NCBI RefSeq assembly: GCF_900460065.1
Contig: NZ_UAVD01000028.1
Location: forward strand, 1 to 64,000
DNA: 64,000 bases
Direction: 5' to 3'
Origin: Streptomyces griseus
GTDB taxonomy: Bacteria; Actinomycetota; Actinomycetes; Streptomycetales; Streptomycetaceae
Of this stretch, positions 27,433 to 35,618 are shown piece after piece. The number at the start of each line of letters is the position of its first letter. The stretch's first letter is position 1. Below the pieces are notes generated by a model that worked only from the letters and a program-made list of their open reading frames with translations, ran no database searches and was not told where the DNA came from. A program made the translations under genes and the position numbers.

Positions 27433-27477
27433 TTACGGCGTAAAGTAACGTCCGGCGGGTAATTCATTACGCCGTAA
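27433..27477. promoter_or_regulatory. Paired TetR-type operators
   Basis: Two near-identical palindromes, TTACGGCGTAA (27433-27443) and TTACGCCGTAA (27467-27477), are spaced 34 bp centre to centre, about three helical turns. The first runs directly into the SD of the TetR gene. They lie between divergent genes. Confidence 0.75.
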
Positions 27478-27548
27478 GGTATCAGCGCCGCCGGGACGGC
27501 GGTCGTCGTCGGCCGCGGCGGTCACCAGCGGAAAGGGGTCGGGTCGCG

Positions 27549-28397
27549 ATGAGTCAGGCGCTGCCGGTCACGTACGTACGGGTCGTGGACGTCGAGCGGG
27601 TCACCCCGGGGACGGCGAGGATCGGCTTCACCGCCGACGAACTGCCCGGGCTCATGGAGGACCGTCCGGACCAGCAGATGAAGCTCTGTCTGCCCCGCGC
27701 CGGACAGGCCGTGCCCCGGCTGCCGGAGCGGGACGCCGACGACCCGCACGGCATGCGCTGGTACGAGGCGTACCTCGCGATCCCGGAGGCGGAGCGGCCC
27801 TGGATGCGCGGCTTCACCGTCCGCGCCTACGACCGCGAACGCAACGTGATGACCGTGGACTTCGTGCTCCACGGCGAGGACGGGCCCGCCTCCCGCTGGG
27901 GTGCGGTGGCCCGGGCCGGCGACGTCCTCGGCATGGTCGGCCCGTCCTCCCTCTACGCCCGCCCGCTGCCCGCCGCCCGGCGGATGCTCCTCGCCGGGGA
28001 CGAGACCGCGCTCCCGGCCATCGCCACCGTGCTGGCGGCGCTGCCCGCCGGGACCGGGGCCGTGGTGTACGCCGAGGTCGCGGACGCGGCGGAGGAACGG
28101 GAGCTGCCGCCCGCGGCCGGGGGAGCCGAGGTCCGCTGGGTGCACCGCGACCGGGGCGGCTCGCTGGTGGACGCCGTGCGGGGCGCCGGAGCGGACCTCG
28201 CCGGGGTGGACGCGGCCTGGGTGGCCGGCGAGGCGTCCGCCGTGCGGGCGCTCCGCCGCCATCTGGTCGAGGACCGCGAACTGCCCAAGGCGGCCGTCGA
28301 GTTCAGCGGCTACTGGCGGCGCGCGCTCACCCAGGACGACGCCCCCACCGAGGAGGACCTCGCCTGGGCGGCGGAGCGCGCCGCGGACACCGCCTAG
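27549..28397 (+). CDS. Siderophore-interacting FAD protein (ferric-siderophore reductase)
   Basis: This 282-residue protein matches the SIP family: an FAD-binding barrel (about 8-125, with RGFTVRAYD for flavin binding) and a C-terminal NAD(P)H-type domain (about 130-250) ending in FSGYWRRAL. Family members reduce ferric siderophores to release iron in the cytosol. It is divergently arranged with a TetR gene and its paired operators, rather than the usual iron-box regulator, so drug or metabolite control is possible. Confidence 0.9.
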   Translation: MSQALPVTYVRVVDVERVTPGTARIGFTADELPGLMEDRPDQQMKLCLPRAGQAVPRLPERDADDPHGMRWYEAYLAIPEAERPWMRGFTVRAYDRERNVMTVDFVLHGEDGPASRWGAVARAGDVLGMVGPSSLYARPLPAARRMLLAGDETALPAIATVLAALPAGTGAVVYAEVADAAEERELPPAAGGAEVRWVHRDRGGSLVDAVRGAGADLAGVDAAWVAGEASAVRALRRHLVEDRELPKAAVEFSGYWRRALTQDDAPTEEDLAWAAERAADTA

Positions 28398-28433
28398 GAC
28401 TTCGGGCGGCGGAAGCCCCGGGGCCTCGTGGGC

Positions 28434-30062
28434 TCAGGCCGTGGCCGCCGCCCCCGCTCCCCGGACCGCCTTGCCCGCCAGCACCGACGTCCGCTTGCCG
28501 TCCTCGATGACGAACCGGCCGTCGATCAGAACGTGCGGGATGCCCACCGGCAGCGTGCGCGGCTCCTCGAACGTGGAGCCCGCCGCCACCGTCTCCGGAT
28601 CGAACAGCACCAGGTCCGCGCGGTAGCCCTCGCGCACCAGGCCCCGGTCCGCGAGCCGCAGCCGGGCGGCCGGGCGCGAGGTCAGGTGGGCGACGCACTC
28701 CTCCAGCGAGAGGATCCCCAACTCCCGGGCGTACCTGCCGAGATACTGCGGGAAGGTGCCGTACGCCCGGGGGTGCGGCTTGTCGCCCTGGAGGATGCCG
28801 TCGCTGCCCCCGGTGTGCACCGGGTGCCGCATGATCTGCTGGACGTTCTCCTCGTGGCCCACGTGCTGGAGGATCGTCGTCCCGAGCCGGTCCTCGGTGA
28901 GCAGCCGCCGCGCGGTCACCCAGGGCTCCTCGCCCCGCAGCCGCGCCGACTCCTCGACCGTACGGCCGACGTACTCGCCCAGGTGCGGCACGCTCACGCC
29001 GGAGATCTCGATGGTGTCCCACTCGATCGGCACCCCGTGGCAGCCGTCCGAGCCCAGCACCTCCAGGTGGTGCCGGATCCTCTCCGCGCTCGCCGGGTCC
29101 GCGAGCCGGGTCAGGACCGACTCCGGCCCGCCCTCGCTCGCCCAGCTCGGCAGCATGGCCACCAGGGTGGTGCAGCCCGGGGTGTACGGGTAGGTGTCGA
29201 GCGAGATGTCGGCCCCGGCGGCCAGCGCGCCGTCCAGGAGGGCCAGGAGGTCGGGCGCCCTGCCCTTGTTCACGCCGAAGTTCATGGTGGCGTGGGCGAG
29301 ATGGAGCGCGCACCCGGCGTTCCGGGTGAGCAGCACCATCTCCTCGTACGCCTCCAGGGCGCCGGCGCCGTAACTGCGGTGGTGCGGGCAGTAGTAGCCG
29401 CCGTGGCGGGCCACCACCCGGCAGAGTTCGGTGAGTTCGGCGTCGTCCGCGTACATCCCGGGCGTGTAGGTCAGCCCGGACGACAGGCCCACCGCGCCCT
29501 CCCGCATGCCCTGGTCCACCAGCTCCTTCATCCGGGCCAGCTCGGCGGTGGTGGCGGGCCGGTCGTCCCAGCCCACCGCGTACATCCGGACCGTGCCCTG
29601 CGGGACGAGGTAGGCGGCGTTCACCGCGATGCCCTGGCCGCCGAAGTTCCGGTCGAGGCGGTCCAGGTAGCCGCCGACGGTGCGCCAGTCGAAGTCGATG
29701 TCGCTCCCGTCGCCGTTCCAGCCGGTGATGGAGCGCCGGACCTCGGCGAGCGTGCGGTCGTCGGCCGGGGCGTACGACATCCCGTCCTGGCCCAGGACTT
29801 CGAGGGTGACGCCCTGCGCCGCCTTCGCGCTGTGGTCGGGGTCGCGCAGCAGCGCCAGATCGCTGTGGGCGTGCATGTCGATGAAGCCGGGGGCCAGCGC
29901 GAGACCGTCCGCGTCCACGGTCCGGGCGGCGGTGGGGCGGGGGCCGGGGGAGCCCTCGGGGTGGATCTCGGCTATGCGGCCGCCGTCGAGGGCCACATCG
30001 GCGCGGTAGGAGGGCGCGCCGGTGCCGTCGACGACGAGCGCGTCACGCAGGACCAGGTCCAT
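28434..30062 (-). CDS. D-aminoacylase-like N-acyl amino acid deacylase
   Basis: The 542-residue amidohydrolase has the metal motif GFIDMHAHSD (H64, H66) and the family C-terminus (YRADLVLFDPETV). In classical N-acyl-D-amino acid deacylases a Cys metal ligand sits in a GNCG motif; here the equivalent reads GQDG (91-94), with Asp93 in its place. The deaminase gene lies upstream on the same strand, 51 bp away, and the two probably form one transcript. I infer that an N-acetyl sugar acid or N-acyl-D-amino acid is deacetylated. Confidence 0.88.
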   Translation of the reverse strand: MDLVLRDALVVDGTGAPSYRADVALDGGRIAEIHPEGSPGPRPTAARTVDADGLALAPGFIDMHAHSDLALLRDPDHSAKAAQGVTLEVLGQDGMSYAPADDRTLAEVRRSITGWNGDGSDIDFDWRTVGGYLDRLDRNFGGQGIAVNAAYLVPQGTVRMYAVGWDDRPATTAELARMKELVDQGMREGAVGLSSGLTYTPGMYADDAELTELCRVVARHGGYYCPHHRSYGAGALEAYEEMVLLTRNAGCALHLAHATMNFGVNKGRAPDLLALLDGALAAGADISLDTYPYTPGCTTLVAMLPSWASEGGPESVLTRLADPASAERIRHHLEVLGSDGCHGVPIEWDTIEISGVSVPHLGEYVGRTVEESARLRGEEPWVTARRLLTEDRLGTTILQHVGHEENVQQIMRHPVHTGGSDGILQGDKPHPRAYGTFPQYLGRYARELGILSLEECVAHLTSRPAARLRLADRGLVREGYRADLVLFDPETVAAGSTFEEPRTLPVGIPHVLIDGRFVIEDGKRTSVLAGKAVRGAGAAATA

Positions 30063-30113
30063 GGGTCGCCTTTCCGATCGGGGTGGTGGTGCTCGCGGCT
30101 CTGGGCCGTGTCC

Positions 30114-31451
30114 CTAGAAGAACGTGCGGAGGTAGTCGGTGACCGTGCCGTCCGCCTCGACCAGCGGGATCAGCTGCCACTTGTCGAAGCTCGTGCAGGG
30201 GTGCGAGAGGCCCATGCCGACCCAGTCGCCCACCTCCAGCTCGGCCCCTTCCTCCGTGCGCACCCAGGTGTGCTGGTCGGAGAGGCCGGTGACCGTGACC
30301 CCGGTGGCGGGCCGCACCGAGCCGTCCCGGCCGGAGCGGACCACCTGCGCCTCGGGCAGATCCAGGTCGTACGCCGCGTCGCGCTTGCCCGCGTTCAGGA
30401 ACGCCTGCTCGCCACAGGGGCGGGAGACGACCTGCGCCCAGAGCCGGAAGGCGGGCTCCAGCGCACCTTCCTCGGGGACGCGGTTGAACGGGGTGAGGTG
30501 CTTGTAGTGCCCGTCGTCGTGCGAGACGTACGCGCCGGAGCGCAGCAACTTCAGGACCGGGGCGCCCAGTTCGGGAATCTCCGCGAAGACGTCCGCGACC
30601 GCGTCGAACCAGGCGCTGCCGCCCGCGCTCACGACGATCTCCTCGACCCCGGCGAACCGCCCGTCGCCGTCGAAGGAGGCCGCCAGCGCGACGAGCCGCC
30701 GCAGCCACGCCCGTACCCGCTCGGGGTCGGCGTCCGGCACCTCGCCCTCGTACCCGGCGACGCCCACCAGACGCAGCGAACCGGCCGCCGCCACCGCGTC
30801 GGCCACCGCCGCGCAGTCGGCCTCCGTGCGGGCCCCGGTGCGCGCGCCCTCGCCCGCGCCCAGCTCCACGACCACGTCGACCGGGCGGGTGGCGCCCGCC
30901 GCGCCGAGGGCCTCCTCCATCAGCTCGACGCCGCGCACGGAGTCCACGTAGCAGACGAAGCGGAACTCCGGGTCGGCCGCCATCTCGCCGGCCAGCCAGC
31001 GCAGGGCGACGGCGTCGACCAGCTCGTTGGCGAGGAAGATCCGGCCGATCCCGTACGCCCGGTAGACCCGCGCCTGGTGCGGCACGGCGGCCGTGATGCC
31101 CCACGCGCCGCGCTTCAACTGGTCCACGAAAAGCCGCGGGGACATGGACGTCTTGCCGTGCGGGGCGAACGCGAGGCCGTGCCGCTCGGCGTACGTCTCC
31201 AGGAGGTCGAGGTTGTGGGCGACCGACTCGGCGGAGAGCGCGAGGACGGGGGTGGTGAACCCGCCGGTGAAGAGGTTGCGCCGCTCGGCGGCCAGCGCCC
31301 CGACGGTCAGTCCCGCCGCGTCCGGGGGCAGGGCCTTGAAGCGGTGGTCGACGCGCTCGTCGGCGAGGCCGGACGCCAGGGACGCGGGGGAGGCGCCGGG
31401 GGCGGAAGGCGCGGGGACGGCGGTGTGGCCGGTGGGGCGTACGGCTGCCAA
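30114..31451 (-). CDS. PLP amino acid deaminase, DSD1 (D-serine dehydratase-like) family
   Basis: This 445-residue enzyme has an alanine-racemase-type PLP barrel with lysine K100 in FAPHGKTSM, and a C-terminal zinc site (SDQHTWV and GLSHPC), as in eukaryotic-type D-serine dehydratases. Such enzymes eliminate water and ammonia from beta-hydroxy D-amino acids. I set the start at TTG 31451, which has GAGGAG six bases upstream; ATG 31493 would lie beyond the operator. It is followed by the deacylase gene. Confidence 0.87.
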   Translation of the reverse strand: MAAVRPTGHTAVPAPSAPGASPASLASGLADERVDHRFKALPPDAAGLTVGALAAERRNLFTGGFTTPVLALSAESVAHNLDLLETYAERHGLAFAPHGKTSMSPRLFVDQLKRGAWGITAAVPHQARVYRAYGIGRIFLANELVDAVALRWLAGEMAADPEFRFVCYVDSVRGVELMEEALGAAGATRPVDVVVELGAGEGARTGARTEADCAAVADAVAAAGSLRLVGVAGYEGEVPDADPERVRAWLRRLVALAASFDGDGRFAGVEEIVVSAGGSAWFDAVADVFAEIPELGAPVLKLLRSGAYVSHDDGHYKHLTPFNRVPEEGALEPAFRLWAQVVSRPCGEQAFLNAGKRDAAYDLDLPEAQVVRSGRDGSVRPATGVTVTGLSDQHTWVRTEEGAELEVGDWVGMGLSHPCTSFDKWQLIPLVEADGTVTDYLRTFF

Positions 31452-31470
31452 GGGGGGCTCCTCGAAGTTC

Positions 31471-31487
31471 GTTGCAACATATGCAAC
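31471..31487. promoter_or_regulatory. Inverted-repeat operator, likely for the IclR regulator
   Basis: GTTGCA-ACATA-TGCAAC is a perfect 6-bp inverted repeat between the divergent deaminase and kinase genes. It overlaps the deaminase leader, just upstream of its SD, and sits next to the plus-strand promoter. The only regulator encoded in the cluster is IclR-type. Confidence 0.65.
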
Positions 31488-31492
31488 ACCCA

Positions 31493-31522
31493 TTGCGTAT
31501 ATCGCTCAACGCTGTCTAACAT
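31493..31522 (+). promoter_or_regulatory. Candidate promoter of the kinase-iclR-ridA genes
   Basis: A -35 TTGCGT (31493-31498) and a -10 TAACAT (31517-31522) are separated by 18 bases. This is about 60 bp before GTG 31586 and directly beside the inverted-repeat operator. Confidence 0.45.
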
Positions 31523-31585
31523 CCGAGCCGATGCCCGGTCAATGGTGACCACCGGCCCGCACGCCGAACAGCGAGGAGCCCTCCA

Positions 31586-32761
31586 GTGTCCGGACCCGCA
31601 GCAGGGACGGCCGACGCCGCCACGAGCACCGATGTCGTCTGCCTCGGTGAGTCCATGGTGACGTTCCTGCCCTCGCAGCCCGGCCGCCTCGCCGACGTGC
31701 CCTCCTTCGGGCGCGGGATCGGCGGCGCCGAGTCCAACGTGGCCTGCGCCCTCGCCGCCGCCGGACACCGGGCGGCCTGGGTCGGCCGCGTCGGCGCGGA
31801 CGGCTTCGGCGACCACCTCGTCGAGACCATCGCGTCGTACGGGGTCGACACGTCGGCGGTCCGCCGGGATCCGGCACGGCCCACCGGCATCTACTTCCGC
31901 ACGGCCACGGACCGGGGAACCGACACCCACGAGGTCGCGTACTACCGGGCGGGGTCCGCCGCCTCCGCGATGTCCCCGTCGAACGTGCCGTACGAGGAAC
32001 TGTTCGCGGGCCGCGTCCTGCACCTGTCCGGGATCACGGCCGCGCTGTCCGCCGACTGCCTCGCGCTGCTGCGGGACCTCACGGCCGCGCGGCCGGGGCG
32101 CCCGCTGGTGTCGTTCGACGTGAACCACCGGCCGCGACTGTGGCGGGACGGCGAAGCGGACGCGTCCGTGCTGCTGGAGCTGGCCCGCCGCGCCGACCTC
32201 GTGTTCGTGGGGGAGGACGAGGCGGAGGAGGCCTGGGGGATCGTCGGCGCGGAGGCGATCCGGGCGGCGCTGCCGGAGCCGGCCGTGGTCGTCGTGAAGC
32301 GGGGGAGCGCCGGCGCGACGGTGTTCGCCTCGGGGCTCCGCCCCGGACCCCGCTCCTTCGCCGCCGGAGGGGCCGCCGGACCCCGCTCCTCGGCCGCCGG
32401 AGGGGCCGGAGACGCCGCCGGAGCCGGATCCGCGGGAGCCGGAGGGGCTGGAGGCGCCGACACCGTCACCCTCGTCCCCGCCCTCCGCGTCGACGTCGTG
32501 GCCGCCGTCGGGGCCGGAGACGCGTTCGCCGCCGGGTTCCTCTCCGCCACCCTGCGCGGGCTGCCCGTGCGGGAGCGCGCCCGGCACGGGCACCTCATGG
32601 CCGCCGCCGTGCTCACCGTCCCCGGCGACCTCACCGACCCGCCCGCCCGCGACCACGCCGACCGCCTCGCCGCTCTCGACGACGAGGCCTGGGGGAGACT
32701 TCGTCTCGGCCCCGGCTGGACCGCAGCCGACCGGGCCCCCGAGGAGGTACGCACACCATGA
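31586..32761 (+). CDS. PfkB-family sugar kinase, KDG kinase-like
   Basis: The 391-residue ribokinase-fold enzyme has an N-terminal CLGESMVTFLP motif, GGAESNVACALA, and the catalytic VGAGDAFAAGF. These are typical of 2-dehydro-3-deoxygluconokinases, which make KDPG. An Ala/Gly/Ser-rich insert with repeated GPRS and AAGGA segments occupies about residues 250-292, just before the catalytic loop. GTG 31586 has a GAGGAG SD. Its stop overlaps the iclR start as ATGA. The substrate is inferred. Confidence 0.87.
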   Translation: MSGPAAGTADAATSTDVVCLGESMVTFLPSQPGRLADVPSFGRGIGGAESNVACALAAAGHRAAWVGRVGADGFGDHLVETIASYGVDTSAVRRDPARPTGIYFRTATDRGTDTHEVAYYRAGSAASAMSPSNVPYEELFAGRVLHLSGITAALSADCLALLRDLTAARPGRPLVSFDVNHRPRLWRDGEADASVLLELARRADLVFVGEDEAEEAWGIVGAEAIRAALPEPAVVVVKRGSAGATVFASGLRPGPRSFAAGGAAGPRSSAAGGAGDAAGAGSAGAGGAGGADTVTLVPALRVDVVAAVGAGDAFAAGFLSATLRGLPVRERARHGHLMAAAVLTVPGDLTDPPARDHADRLAALDDEAWGRLRLGPGWTAADRAPEEVRTP

Positions 32762-33516
32762 GCCAGACCGTCGACCGGGCACTCAGCATCCTGCCGCTGC
32801 TCGCCCAGGGACCCGCCGACCTCGGCCAGGTCGCCGAGCGCCTCGGCGTCCACAAGTCCACGGCGCTGCGCCTGCTGCGTACGCTCCACGAGCACGGCCT
32901 CGTCTACCGCCAGGAGGACCAGCGCTACCGCCTCGGCGCCCGGCTGTTCGCGCTCGCCCAGGAAGCCGTCGAGAACCTCGACGTCCGCGAGATCGCCCAC
33001 TCCCACCTGGTCGCACTCAACGACCGGTGCGGCCACACCGTCCACCTCGCCGTGTACGAGGAGCAGGAAGTCCTCTACATCGACAAGGTCGAGAGCCGCT
33101 ACCCGGTCCGGATGTACTCCCGGATCGGCAAGCCCGTCGCGATCACCGTCGCGGCCGTCGCCAAGCTGCTGCTGGCCGACCTCCCCGAGCCCGAGCGGCG
33201 CGCCATCGCCGAGAAGCTCGACTACCCCATGTACACGTCCCGTTCGACGCCGGGCGCCGCCGCGTTCCTCAAGGAGCTCGCCGTCGTCCGCGAACAGGGA
33301 TGGGCCACCGACCTCGGTGGCCACGAGGAGTCCATCAACTGCATCGGCGCCCCCATTCGCGGCGCGGACGGACGGGTCGTCGCGGCCATGTCGGTCTCCG
33401 CGCCCAACGTGGTCGTCACCGCCGAGGAACTCCTCACCCTCCTCCCGTTGGTCCGGCGCACCGCCGAGACCATCAGCCGGGAGTACTCCGGCACCACCCG
33501 ACCCAAGAAAGCCTGA
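32758..33516 (+). CDS. IclR-family transcriptional regulator
   Basis: The 252-residue protein has an N-terminal winged helix (VDRALSILPLLAQGPADLGQ, then LGVHKSTALRLLRTL) and a C-terminal effector domain with GHEESINCIGAPIR, the usual ligand pocket. It is translationally coupled to the kinase (ATGA) and lies seven bases before ridA. It probably binds the inverted repeat at 31471-31487 and senses the pathway substrate or intermediate. Confidence 0.93.
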   Translation: MSQTVDRALSILPLLAQGPADLGQVAERLGVHKSTALRLLRTLHEHGLVYRQEDQRYRLGARLFALAQEAVENLDVREIAHSHLVALNDRCGHTVHLAVYEEQEVLYIDKVESRYPVRMYSRIGKPVAITVAAVAKLLLADLPEPERRAIAEKLDYPMYTSRSTPGAAAFLKELAVVREQGWATDLGGHEESINCIGAPIRGADGRVVAAMSVSAPNVVVTAEELLTLLPLVRRTAETISREYSGTTRPKKA

Positions 33517-33522
33517 TCAGCC

Positions 33523-33933
33523 ATGACCGAGAAGACCGCGCTCACCCCCTCCACCCACACCACCCCGCCCGCGAAGTTCTCGCACGGCGTGAAGAAGGGG
33601 AACATCCTCCAGGTCGCCGGCCAGGTCGGCTTCCTCCCCGCCGTGGAGGGCCAGGCCCCCACGCCCGCCGGCCCCACGCTCCGCGAGCAGACCCTCCAGA
33701 CCTTCGCCAACGTCAAGGCGATCCTGGAGGAGGGCGGCGCGAGCTGGGACGACGTGATGATGATGCGCGTCTACCTCACGGACGTGGACCACTTCGCGGA
33801 GATGAACGAGATCTACAACGCGTACTTCGCCGAGCAGAACCTCAAGGAGGCCCCCTCCGCCCGCACGACGGTCTACGTCGGCCTCCCCAAGGGGCTGCTC
33901 ATCGAGATCGACGCCCTCGCGGTGCTCGGCTGA
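33523..33933 (+). CDS. RidA family enamine/imine deaminase
   Basis: This 136-residue protein has the conserved YjgF/YER057c fold, with the catalytic Arg in PSARTTVYVGLP and the C-terminal LIEIDALAVL. RidA enzymes hydrolyse reactive 2-imino/enamine intermediates made by PLP dehydratases, which fits the deaminase in the divergent operon. It lies just after iclR and before a hairpin at 34027-34060. Confidence 0.93.
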   Translation: MTEKTALTPSTHTTPPAKFSHGVKKGNILQVAGQVGFLPAVEGQAPTPAGPTLREQTLQTFANVKAILEEGGASWDDVMMMRVYLTDVDHFAEMNEIYNAYFAEQNLKEAPSARTTVYVGLPKGLLIEIDALAVLG

Positions 33934-34026
33934 CCCGTTCCGGCCGCCCGGCCGTTCCCTCCCCCCGAACGCCGCGTCCCACGGATCGCCTTGCCCCACC
34001 CGCGTAACCCCTTCCGCACGCCGTAC

Positions 34027-34060
34027 GGCACGGCGCCCCGCTCCCCGGGGGCGCCGTGCC
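34027..34060. terminator. Hairpin between ridA and gntP
   Basis: A perfect 13-bp stem (34027-34039 with 34048-34060) has an 8-base loop. It would terminate or attenuate the kinase-iclR-ridA transcript before the permease gene. This argues that gntP is partly expressed from its own promoter, and for the later gntP start. Confidence 0.75.
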
Positions 34061-34097
34061 GCGCTCCCCCCTGCCCTCCAGCACCACCGGAGTCCCC

Positions 34098-35573
34098 ATG
34101 CTGCTCGCCGCCACCCCACCGCCGGCCGAAGCCCCACCGCACACCGGTGGACTGCTCCTCCTGATCGACGGCACCGCGGGTCTGCTGACCGTCGCCGCCC
34201 TCGGCATCGCCCTGCTCCTCTTCCTGATCATCAAGGTCAGGCTCCAGCCGTTCGTCGCGCTGCTCGCGGTCTCCATAGCCGTCGGCCTCGGCGCCGGTCT
34301 GTCGGTCACCGAACTCTTCGGCACCGTGCAGAAATCCGCCGCGGTCTCGGTCATCGAGTCGGGCATGGGCGGCATCCTCGGCCATGTCGCGATCATCATC
34401 GGGCTCGGCACCATGCTCGGCGCGATCCTCGAAGTCTCGGGCGGGGCCGAGGTGTTGAGCGCGCGTCTGCTGAACGCCTTCGGCGAGAAGCGCGCCCCGC
34501 TCGCCATGGGGATGACGGGCCTCGTCTTCGGCATCCCGGTCTTCTTCGACGTCGGCATCTTCGTCCTCGCGCCGATCGTGTACGCCGCCGCCAAGCGCTC
34601 CGGCAAATCGATCCTGCTCTACGCGATGCCGCTGCTGGCGGGCCTGTCGATGACCCACGCGTTCCTGCCGCCGCACCCGGGGCCGGTGGCCGCCGCCGGA
34701 CTCTTCAACGTCTCGCTCGGCTGGGTCATCCTGATGGGCGTCGTCGTCGGCGTCCCGTCCGTCATCGCCGCCTGGGGCTACTCCGCCTGGATCGGCAAGC
34801 GCGTCTTCGTCGACGTCCCGCAGGACATGGTGGAGGCCGCCGAGGAGGCCAAGGCCGCCGTCGCGGCCGAACAGCGCGCCGCCGGGGTCACCCCGCACGA
34901 GAAGCCGGTGCCGCTCGCCACGGTCCTCGCGATCATCGGCACCCCGCTGATCCTCATCCTCGCCGCGACGTTCTCCTCGATCGCCCTGGACCCGTCCACG
35001 CTCCGCTCGGTCATCGAGTTCTTCGGCAACCCGTTCGTCGCCCTGACGATCGCCCTGTTCCTCGCCTACTACCTGCTGGGCATCCGGCGCGGCTGGTCCC
35101 GCAAGTCCCTGGAGTCCGTCTCCACGTCCTCGCTGAAGCCGGTCGGCAACATCCTGCTGGTGGTCGGCGCGGGCGGCATCTTCGGCGCGGTCCTCAAGGG
35201 CAGCGGCATCGCCGACGCGCTCGCCGACACCTTCAACGACGTCGGCCTGCCGGTCATCCTGCTCGCCTGGCTCATCTCGGTCGTGCTGCGCGTCGCCCAG
35301 GGCTCCGCCACGGTGGCGATCGTCACGACCGCGGGCATCGTGGTCCCGCTGGTCGAGGGCCAGGACCTGTCCCAGGCCCACCTCGCGCTGATCATCATGG
35401 CGATCTCGGCGGGCTCGATCTTCGCCTCCCACGTCAACGACGGCGGCTTCTGGATGGTGTCGAAGTACTTCGGGATCAGCGAGCGCGACACCCTCAAGTC
35501 CTGGACCGTCCTGGAGACGGTGCTCTCGGTCGCCGGCTTCGTCGTCGCCGCGCTGCTGAGCCTGGTCGTCTAG
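34098..35573 (+). CDS. GntP-family gluconate/sugar acid permease
   Basis: The 491-residue integral membrane protein has about 12-14 hydrophobic helices and GntP motifs, such as GLVFGIPVFFDVGIFVLAP and FASHVNDGGFWMV. The family imports gluconate and related sugar acids by proton symport. ATG 34098 has GGAG five bases upstream; ATG 34056 overlaps the preceding hairpin and is rejected. The location points to import of the sugar acid used by this cluster. Confidence 0.92.
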   Translation: MLLAATPPPAEAPPHTGGLLLLIDGTAGLLTVAALGIALLLFLIIKVRLQPFVALLAVSIAVGLGAGLSVTELFGTVQKSAAVSVIESGMGGILGHVAIIIGLGTMLGAILEVSGGAEVLSARLLNAFGEKRAPLAMGMTGLVFGIPVFFDVGIFVLAPIVYAAAKRSGKSILLYAMPLLAGLSMTHAFLPPHPGPVAAAGLFNVSLGWVILMGVVVGVPSVIAAWGYSAWIGKRVFVDVPQDMVEAAEEAKAAVAAEQRAAGVTPHEKPVPLATVLAIIGTPLILILAATFSSIALDPSTLRSVIEFFGNPFVALTIALFLAYYLLGIRRGWSRKSLESVSTSSLKPVGNILLVVGAGGIFGAVLKGSGIADALADTFNDVGLPVILLAWLISVVLRVAQGSATVAIVTTAGIVVPLVEGQDLSQAHLALIIMAISAGSIFASHVNDGGFWMVSKYFGISERDTLKSWTVLETVLSVAGFVVAALLSLVV

Positions 35574-35578
35574 GGCAA

Positions 35579-35610
35579 CCGAGGGCGGGGCCACCCCGCC
35601 CCGCCCTCGG
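35579..35610. terminator. Terminator after gntP
   Basis: A perfect 13-bp stem (35579-35591 with 35598-35610) begins 5 bases after the gntP stop and serves the convergent methyltransferase gene too. Confidence 0.85.
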
Positions 35611-35618
35611 GAGACCCC

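Noticed and set aside
31452..31493. ATG start of the deaminase at 31493
   Set aside because: It would put the inverted-repeat operator in the coding region and has no SD, whereas TTG 31451 has GAGGAG at ideal spacing.
28428..31661. A plus-strand frame over 1000 codons across the deacylase and deaminase genes
   Set aside because: It is antisense to two clear enzymes with conserved motifs, and it crosses their intergenic region.
34056..34097. An earlier ATG start for the GntP permease
   Set aside because: It overlaps the right arm of a strong hairpin and has no SD; ATG 34098 has one.
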